Translations under genes and position numbers: made by a program
Part shown: piece after piece, positions 59,288 to 64,000 of the stretch
Numbering within the stretch: position 1 is the stretch's first letter
How the letters are laid out: every line of letters begins with the position of its first letter
The notes under the pieces: model-generated
The model's database searches: none
Told to the model about the DNA's origin: nothing
What the model saw: only the letters and a program-made list of their open reading frames with translations
Assembly (NCBI RefSeq): GCF_009720145.1
Contig: NZ_CP046252.1
Span: 744,001-808,000, forward strand
Direction of reading: 5' to 3'
Source of the DNA: Sphingobium sp. CAP-1
GTDB lineage: Bacteria > Pseudomonadota > Alphaproteobacteria > Sphingomonadales > Sphingomonadaceae
Length of the DNA: 64,000 nt

Positions 59288-61969
59288 TCAGAACTTCTGC
59301 CCGATCGATACGTAGATCACCCGCCCGCGTGGATCATGGACGATGGGATCATAGCCCAGGTTCAGTTGCGCCAGCGGCGGATCACGATCGAACAGGTTGA
59401 TCGCCCCCACCGTCAATTTCGTACTCTTTCCGATCACGTCGTCCAGATCGAGCGCATATTGCAGGTCGAACGTGTTCCATGAGCGGATATGCGTTTGGGT
59501 AATGCCGGTGCGGTCGTTCTTGTAGCCGCTGACATAATGGCCCAGCAGATTGAGGCTGTGGGGGCCGGAAGCCCAGCCGACGCCATATTCCACCCGGTCA
59601 CGCGGCAGGGAGCGGCCCAGATTGTTGAAGTTCACGCTGCCCGCGCCGTCGATCACCGGCTGGCCGGCGGCGATCTGGATGCGATAGTTGATGATGTGGT
59701 TCCATTGCGCATTCAGCCCGAAATGCCCGATGCCGGTATCGAAACCGACATTCGCGGCCAGATCAAGCCCCTTCGTCTTGACCGCGGATGCGTTGATGAA
59801 ATTGATCTTCACGAGCCGCAACGCGCCCAGGGAGTCGCGCACCACCCGCTGCTGCGCGGCGGTGTTGGTCAGGCCGGCGGCGGTATCCGCCCGTTCCTGA
59901 TTGATGATGACCTGCGGATTTTCCTTCACGATCAGATCCTGATAGTCGAACGAATAATAATCGAGCGACAGGTCGAATTGCCGGGCGGGTTTGACCGTGA
60001 AGCCCAGATTATAGTTGGTCGACTTTTCCGGTCGCAGGCTGGGATTGCCCCGTGCCTGGGTGTTGACAAAGACGAAGGTGCCGCCGTCGCTGACCGACGG
60101 CTGGGAGCTTTGGACCGCGACGGTCTGGTAGATGGAGGGCGCACGAAACGCCTTGCCATAGGAGCCGCGCAGCGAAAGCCAGTCGGTTGGTCGTGCCAGC
60201 AGCGAGAATTTCGGGCTGAAGTTGCTGAAACTTCCCTCATATTTCTCGAACCGTCCTGACGCCTGTGCCTCGACATGCTCGCCAAAGGGAATGCGCAGTT
60301 CACCGAAGGCGGAATAGACCTTCTGATCGCCGGAGAAATCGGGCGCCTGACCCAGGGTGATCAATTCGCCCGCATTGACCAGGTCGCTCCAGTTGTGCCG
60401 GAACTTGCTGCCACGGAACTGCACGCCGAATGCGCTCGCCACCGTGCCGCCGCTATAGTCGAACAGATCGCCGCTTATCACGCCCTCGACGGTCGCCAGC
60501 GTGCTTTTGCCGTGCATGTCGGTCGATCCGAACAGCCAGTTCATCAATTCGGGGCTGTTCGCCTTGGCCGGATCGAGCGTGGCCGTGCCGAAGGGGTTGA
60601 AATATTGGCACCCGCCAACCCCTGCGGTTCCCGTCGACGCATTGCAGGCCGGGCCGCCAAACCCCTTGAGCGCGGCGGTCAGATGCGATGCGATGGTATC
60701 GGGCTTGTCATACAGCACCGTCTGCTGGCTGTAGGTCGCCGCCGTATTCCAGCTCCAATTGTCATTCAGCTTGCCCTCCAGTGCGGCGGCCAGGCGGAAG
60801 GTGTTGTAGCGGTTGATGGTGATGGTGGGGCCGTAGGCGGCACCGCGCACGCGGCCACGGAACAGCACATCCTCGCCAAAGGGGTTGTAGGGATTGCTGG
60901 CCGGAACGACCGGACTGATCGAGAGAATGGGAAAGGATGGCGAGGATGTCGTTTCCGAATTGGTATAGGCATAGGCGCCCTCCAGGGTCAGCTTCGTGCT
61001 GCCGCCCAGATCGGCATTGTAGGATGCGAATAGCTGCGCCCGCTGTTCCTTGGGCAGCAGGTCGTAGAAATCGGAAAAGTCGAACCGGCAGAATGTGTCG
61101 GTGCCCGAATTGCGGTAACTGTCCGGGAAGGCTGCATTGGTGCAATCGGGATCGGGCGCATAGCGCTTCTGGCTCGGCACATAATAGGAACCGGGCTGGC
61201 CATAGCTGGATACCGAATGCCAACTGGGCCGGCCGAAGGTGCGCGCCCGGCTGAAGCTGCGCTCATAACTGGCAAGGCGGGTGCTGGCATAATAGGACGC
61301 CGCCAGCACGAGGTCGCCGCCGCCCAGTTTGAACCCGGTGATCCCCTCCACCGAATATTGGCGCGCGCCATCCATGAAATAGCTGCGCGCGTTTACCTCC
61401 AGCCCGTCGACCGATTTGCGGGTGATGAAGTTCACCACACCGGCCACCGCGTCGGAACCATAGGTGGCGGCGCCGCCATCCTTGACCGTCTCGATCCGCT
61501 GGATGGCGATCAGCGGTACCAGCGAATTGATGTCGACAAAGGTGCTGCCGTCGATCGAGGCGACAGCGCTGAGCGTCTGGCGCCGGCCGTTGAGCAGGAC
61601 AAGGGTCGAGCCAAGGCCCAGGTCGCGCAGGTTGAATTGCGCGGTCCCCGCCGTCAGCGTCTGGTTGAGCGAATCGACCTGCGATTCCGATCCCGCATTG
61701 GCCGATACGGCGCGCACCAGTTCCGACGCATTGACGATACCACGCGTTTCGATGTTCTGCGCGCTCACGACATCGGTGGGGGATGGTGTGGCGGACTGTT
61801 TGATCAGCGATCCTGTGACCACGATGTCGGGACCGGGATCATTCGCGGCTCCTGCCGCATCCGGCTGGCCGGGCGTCTGGGCCGCCAGCAGCGGAACCGG
61901 TATGGCCGCACTGCCGGCCAGCAACAGCAACGCGCAGCGGCGACGCATGGAAAGACAGTCCCTCTTCAT
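59288..61969 (-). CDS. TonB-dependent receptor (second)
   Basis: An 893-residue outer-membrane receptor with a signal peptide (about 1-30, ending LLAAQ), the PDIVVTGSLI start, a plug domain (VNASELVRAVSANAG, LRDLGLGSTLVLLNGRR, DGGAATYGSDAVAGVVNF) and a large barrel ending VIYVSIGQKF. The ATG at 61969 has GGGG eight bases upstream. The GRR-rich plug is typical of the sphingomonad receptors that take up plant-derived or xenobiotic compounds. It is in one operon with MFS, GMC and FGE genes downstream and a monooxygenase upstream. Confidence 0.88.
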   Translation of the reverse strand: MKRDCLSMRRRCALLLLAGSAAIPVPLLAAQTPGQPDAAGAANDPGPDIVVTGSLIKQSATPSPTDVVSAQNIETRGIVNASELVRAVSANAGSESQVDSLNQTLTAGTAQFNLRDLGLGSTLVLLNGRRQTLSAVASIDGSTFVDINSLVPLIAIQRIETVKDGGAATYGSDAVAGVVNFITRKSVDGLEVNARSYFMDGARQYSVEGITGFKLGGGDLVLAASYYASTRLASYERSFSRARTFGRPSWHSVSSYGQPGSYYVPSQKRYAPDPDCTNAAFPDSYRNSGTDTFCRFDFSDFYDLLPKEQRAQLFASYNADLGGSTKLTLEGAYAYTNSETTSSPSFPILSISPVVPASNPYNPFGEDVLFRGRVRGAAYGPTITINRYNTFRLAAALEGKLNDNWSWNTAATYSQQTVLYDKPDTIASHLTAALKGFGGPACNASTGTAGVGGCQYFNPFGTATLDPAKANSPELMNWLFGSTDMHGKSTLATVEGVISGDLFDYSGGTVASAFGVQFRGSKFRHNWSDLVNAGELITLGQAPDFSGDQKVYSAFGELRIPFGEHVEAQASGRFEKYEGSFSNFSPKFSLLARPTDWLSLRGSYGKAFRAPSIYQTVAVQSSQPSVSDGGTFVFVNTQARGNPSLRPEKSTNYNLGFTVKPARQFDLSLDYYSFDYQDLIVKENPQVIINQERADTAAGLTNTAAQQRVVRDSLGALRLVKINFINASAVKTKGLDLAANVGFDTGIGHFGLNAQWNHIINYRIQIAAGQPVIDGAGSVNFNNLGRSLPRDRVEYGVGWASGPHSLNLLGHYVSGYKNDRTGITQTHIRSWNTFDLQYALDLDDVIGKSTKLTVGAINLFDRDPPLAQLNLGYDPIVHDPRGRVIYVSIGQKF

Positions 61970-62022
61970 ATAATATCCCCTTCCCAACAACATTCTTGTT
62001 TTGAAATTCCGCGTTCGCGCCT

Positions 62023-63408
62023 TCAGCCCGCGATGGCTGCCTCCTGCCCCAGAAGGCGGCCATAATGGTTGGCGGCGATTCGGGCGCCGTCGCCCAGCCC
62101 CAGCTTTTCGCGCAGCGTTCCAGGCCGGTAGCCGGTCTTGTAGGCGCCCCGTTCCTGCAAGCGCGGCACGACAAGCCGTACGAAATCCTCCAGCGAGTCC
62201 GGCATCAGCACGCGGGCCAGGTTGAAACCGTCGATCCCGGTTTCCGCGACGATCGCGATCATTTCCTGCGCCACCTGATCGGCGTCTCCGACGATCAGCA
62301 GGTTGCGGGAGGAGAGCGACATTTTTTCCGCGACCTGCCGAATGGTGACGCGGCTGCCATCGGGCTGGCGCGTCAGATTTTCCATCAGGGTCCGGTTGGC
62401 GTCTGTCTCGCTATATTCGATCTCTCCGTCATAGGGATAACGGGACAGGTCAACGCCCAGTCCCCCCGATGCATGAACCAGCGTTGCTTCCGCGCTGGCC
62501 GCCGCCTTGAACGCTTCCTGCTTCTCGCGTGCCTGCGCCTGCGTTTCGCCGACGATCACCGTCAATCCGGCAAGGATGCGGACCTGATCGGGTGTGCGTC
62601 CCTGTTCGGCCAGCGCCCGATGCATGTCGGCGACCGCGCGGGCGAGCGATGCGCGCGACGTGCCGTTCACGAACATGCATTCGGCGTGCCGGGCGGCGAA
62701 CTGCTTGCCCCGGCCCGATGCGCCCGCCTGAAACAATATCGGTGTGCGCTGGGGCGACGGTGCGGTCAGGTGGATGCCCGACATCTGCAAATGCCGCCCG
62801 TGGAAGGCGACTTCATGGACCTTGTCGGGCTGGGTGAAGATCTGCCGGGTCCGGTCTTGGATGACCGCGTCATCCTCCCACGAATGTTCCCACAGGCGAT
62901 AGACGATCTCCATGAACTCGTCGCCAAAGTCGTAGCGTTCGTCATGGCCCATCAGATCGCGGCCAAAGGCCTTTGCGCCGCTGGCCAATATGCCCGTCAC
63001 GATATTCCAGCCGGTCCTGCCACCGGTCAGATGATCGAGCGTGGAAAGGCGCCGGGCGAACAGATAGGGCGGCTCATATAACAGGTTTCCGGTCGCGGCG
63101 AGGCCCAGATTGCTGGTCGCCCCGGCGAGCGCCGCGATCAGGACGAAGGGATCGTTGATCGGCACCTGCACGCCCAGCCGCAAGGCGGCATCGCGCGATC
63201 CGCCGAACACATCATAGACACCGACCGTGTCGGCCAGAAAAAGCAGATCGAACAGGCCACGCTCCAGCAGGCGGGCATAGTCGGTCCAATAGGACAGGCT
63301 GTTGAAATCTGCTGTTCGGTCCGCCGGGTGCGCCCACATGCCCTGCGCCAGAAAACCCGGCGCGAAACAATCCAGCGCTCCCAGAATGATCTGCTTTTCA
63401 GCTTTCAT
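62023..63408 (-). CDS. LLM-class flavin-dependent monooxygenase (NtaA/DszA-like)
   Basis: A 461-residue bacterial luciferase-fold monooxygenase. The pattern fits the nitrilotriacetate/dimethyl-sulfone monooxygenase group: MWAHPADRTADFNSLSYW (about 25-42), LFLADTVGVYD, NLLYEPPYLFARRLSTLDHLTGGRTGWNIVT (in parts: PYLFARRLSTLDHL then GRTGWNIVT), FQAGASGRGK and VNGTSR. It uses FMNH2 made by a separate reductase, which is not seen here. The ATG at 63408 has a GGAG site seven bases upstream; the frame is open to 63477. It probably cleaves a C-S or C-N bond in the substrate handled by this operon. Confidence 0.85.
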   Translation of the reverse strand: MKAEKQIILGALDCFAPGFLAQGMWAHPADRTADFNSLSYWTDYARLLERGLFDLLFLADTVGVYDVFGGSRDAALRLGVQVPINDPFVLIAALAGATSNLGLAATGNLLYEPPYLFARRLSTLDHLTGGRTGWNIVTGILASGAKAFGRDLMGHDERYDFGDEFMEIVYRLWEHSWEDDAVIQDRTRQIFTQPDKVHEVAFHGRHLQMSGIHLTAPSPQRTPILFQAGASGRGKQFAARHAECMFVNGTSRASLARAVADMHRALAEQGRTPDQVRILAGLTVIVGETQAQAREKQEAFKAAASAEATLVHASGGLGVDLSRYPYDGEIEYSETDANRTLMENLTRQPDGSRVTIRQVAEKMSLSSRNLLIVGDADQVAQEMIAIVAETGIDGFNLARVLMPDSLEDFVRLVVPRLQERGAYKTGYRPGTLREKLGLGDGARIAANHYGRLLGQEAAIAG

Positions 63409-63434
63409 CTTTGGACTCCATTCGGGAATTGCAA

Positions 63435-63971
63435 TCAAAGCGGTGGCAGCGGCCGGATCGGCTCCCTGCCGTCCCATCCCTGTCCATGCCGCAGGATGTG
63501 GGCGTACATCGCTTCGCGAGAGGGAGTGCTTTCCAGCAACTCCAGATAGGTTCCGGCCATGTCGGCATGGGTGAAATAGGCGAAGCGCCCGCGAACCGTC
63601 GCGCCCTGCATGACCGGGGCATAACCTTCCGCCAGCAGGCGTTGCTCGCTGGCGGTGAAATCATGAGTGCGTTCGCAGACATGGTGGAACCGCTCACGTT
63701 CCGGCCCATTCCCCAGGAAATGGCTCCAGATCGAGGGGGTGTCGTCCAGTTGATGCACCATCTCGAATTCCATGCCGCCGCTGTTGGCGAAGGCGACGCG
63801 GACTTGGGCCGCGCAGGGCTGGCCATGGAAGCGGGTTTCGGAAAAACGGGCGATGGGCAGCACAAACCAGGGGCCGATGCCCAGATGGCGGCTGTAGAAG
63901 CGAAGGCTCGCATCAAGGTCGCGACTTGCAAAAGCAAGCTGCGTGATCCTGCGTGGCGCGGTTATGTCCAC
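63435..63971 (-). CDS. VOC-family (glyoxalase-fold) protein
   Basis: A 178-residue metal-binding fold with paired beta-alpha-beta-beta-beta modules. The sequence has ITQLAFASRDLDASLRFYS, a central EFEMVHQL strand, FHHVCERTHDF and TYLELLES. The His and Glu of the VOC metal site are at about 9-10 strand positions (a likely HxxxE set in MVHQL and FHHV plus Glu near the end). The GTG start has GGGAGAG six bases upstream. It is the first gene of the operon inside the window (27 bases before the monooxygenase). Role unknown; isomerase, dioxygenase or binding protein are possible. Confidence 0.75.
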   Translation of the reverse strand: MDITAPRRITQLAFASRDLDASLRFYSRHLGIGPWFVLPIARFSETRFHGQPCAAQVRVAFANSGGMEFEMVHQLDDTPSIWSHFLGNGPERERFHHVCERTHDFTASEQRLLAEGYAPVMQGATVRGRFAYFTHADMAGTYLELLESTPSREAMYAHILRHGQGWDGREPIRPLPPL

Positions 63972-64000
63972 CCCATCTCTCCCGTCGTGCCGTTTCGGCT

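Noticed and set aside
57480..59315. A 611-codon plus-strand open frame
   Set aside because: It lies antisense to the GMC and MFS genes, has a low-complexity Gln/Arg/His-rich translation, and no recognisable domain; it is a by-product of high GC content.
56262..61969. Polyethylene glycol degradation operon (peg-like)
   Set aside because: TonB receptor, MFS and GMC genes resemble parts of that operon, but the aldehyde dehydrogenase, acyl-CoA synthetase and AraC regulator are missing, and a flavin monooxygenase and FGE are present.
1..64000. CRISPR arrays, tRNA or rRNA genes, insertion sequences
   Set aside because: No regularly spaced repeats, no cloverleaf-like stretch and no transposase-like protein were seen.

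Overview
The window looks like the chromosome of a sphingomonad (Sphingobium/Sphingomonas-type alphaproteobacterium). Base composition is GC-rich. The exopolysaccharide genes resemble the sphingan (gellan/welan/diutan) clusters, there is an exosortase with its EpsI and EpsD partners, and two large TonB-dependent receptors are present. No rRNA, tRNA, CRISPR array or insertion sequence was found. Function calls come from reading motifs, not from database searches.

Region 1 (1-6849) holds a cut-off gene, a UDP-glucuronate decarboxylase-like gene with a clear terminator, a PEP-CTERM protein, a retropepsin-like protease, an unknown membrane protein, and an exosortase-EpsI-EpsD operon. Region 2 (6827-12587, minus) is an ABC-type glycan export operon: Wzm, Wzt, two family 2 glycosyltransferases and a membrane acyltransferase. 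It diverges from a three-domain glycosyltransferase-methyltransferase-deacetylase gene (12795-15824).

Region 3 (16073-49449) is the main exopolysaccharide locus. It contains a polymerase/ligase-like membrane protein, two chain-length (PCP) proteins, a beta-barrel-OPX-PCP-BY-kinase-like block matching the F-D-C-E order of sphingan clusters, and a pyruvyltransferase coupled to an Fe-S protein. A fused GelK/SpsK-type glucuronosyltransferase, a Wzx flippase and an RTX-tailed beta-helix protein follow (an S-R-like order). Then come an acyl carrier protein with ketosynthase and GT4, rmlCBDA for dTDP-rhamnose, and a GPH-type transporter. No initiating glycosyl-phosphate transferase or UDP-glucose dehydrogenase lies in the window, so these must be elsewhere.

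Inside region 3 (22559-28505) is an unexpected block: a small protein resembling the head-spike base of the Rhodobacter gene transfer agent, then a lectin-like/SGNH-hydrolase spike protein, an AAA/STAND-type ATPase, an acetyltransferase and two glycosyltransferases, closed by a terminator. A capsule-binding spike module in a polysaccharide locus is the most unusual observation here.

Region 4 (49296-64000) is catabolic. It holds a frameshifted S1/P1-type nuclease, a YdcF-family protein and a TonB receptor divergent from a ROK regulator. A minus-strand operon then carries a VOC protein, a flavin-dependent monooxygenase, a TonB receptor, an MFS transporter, a GMC oxidoreductase and a formylglycine-generating enzyme homologue.
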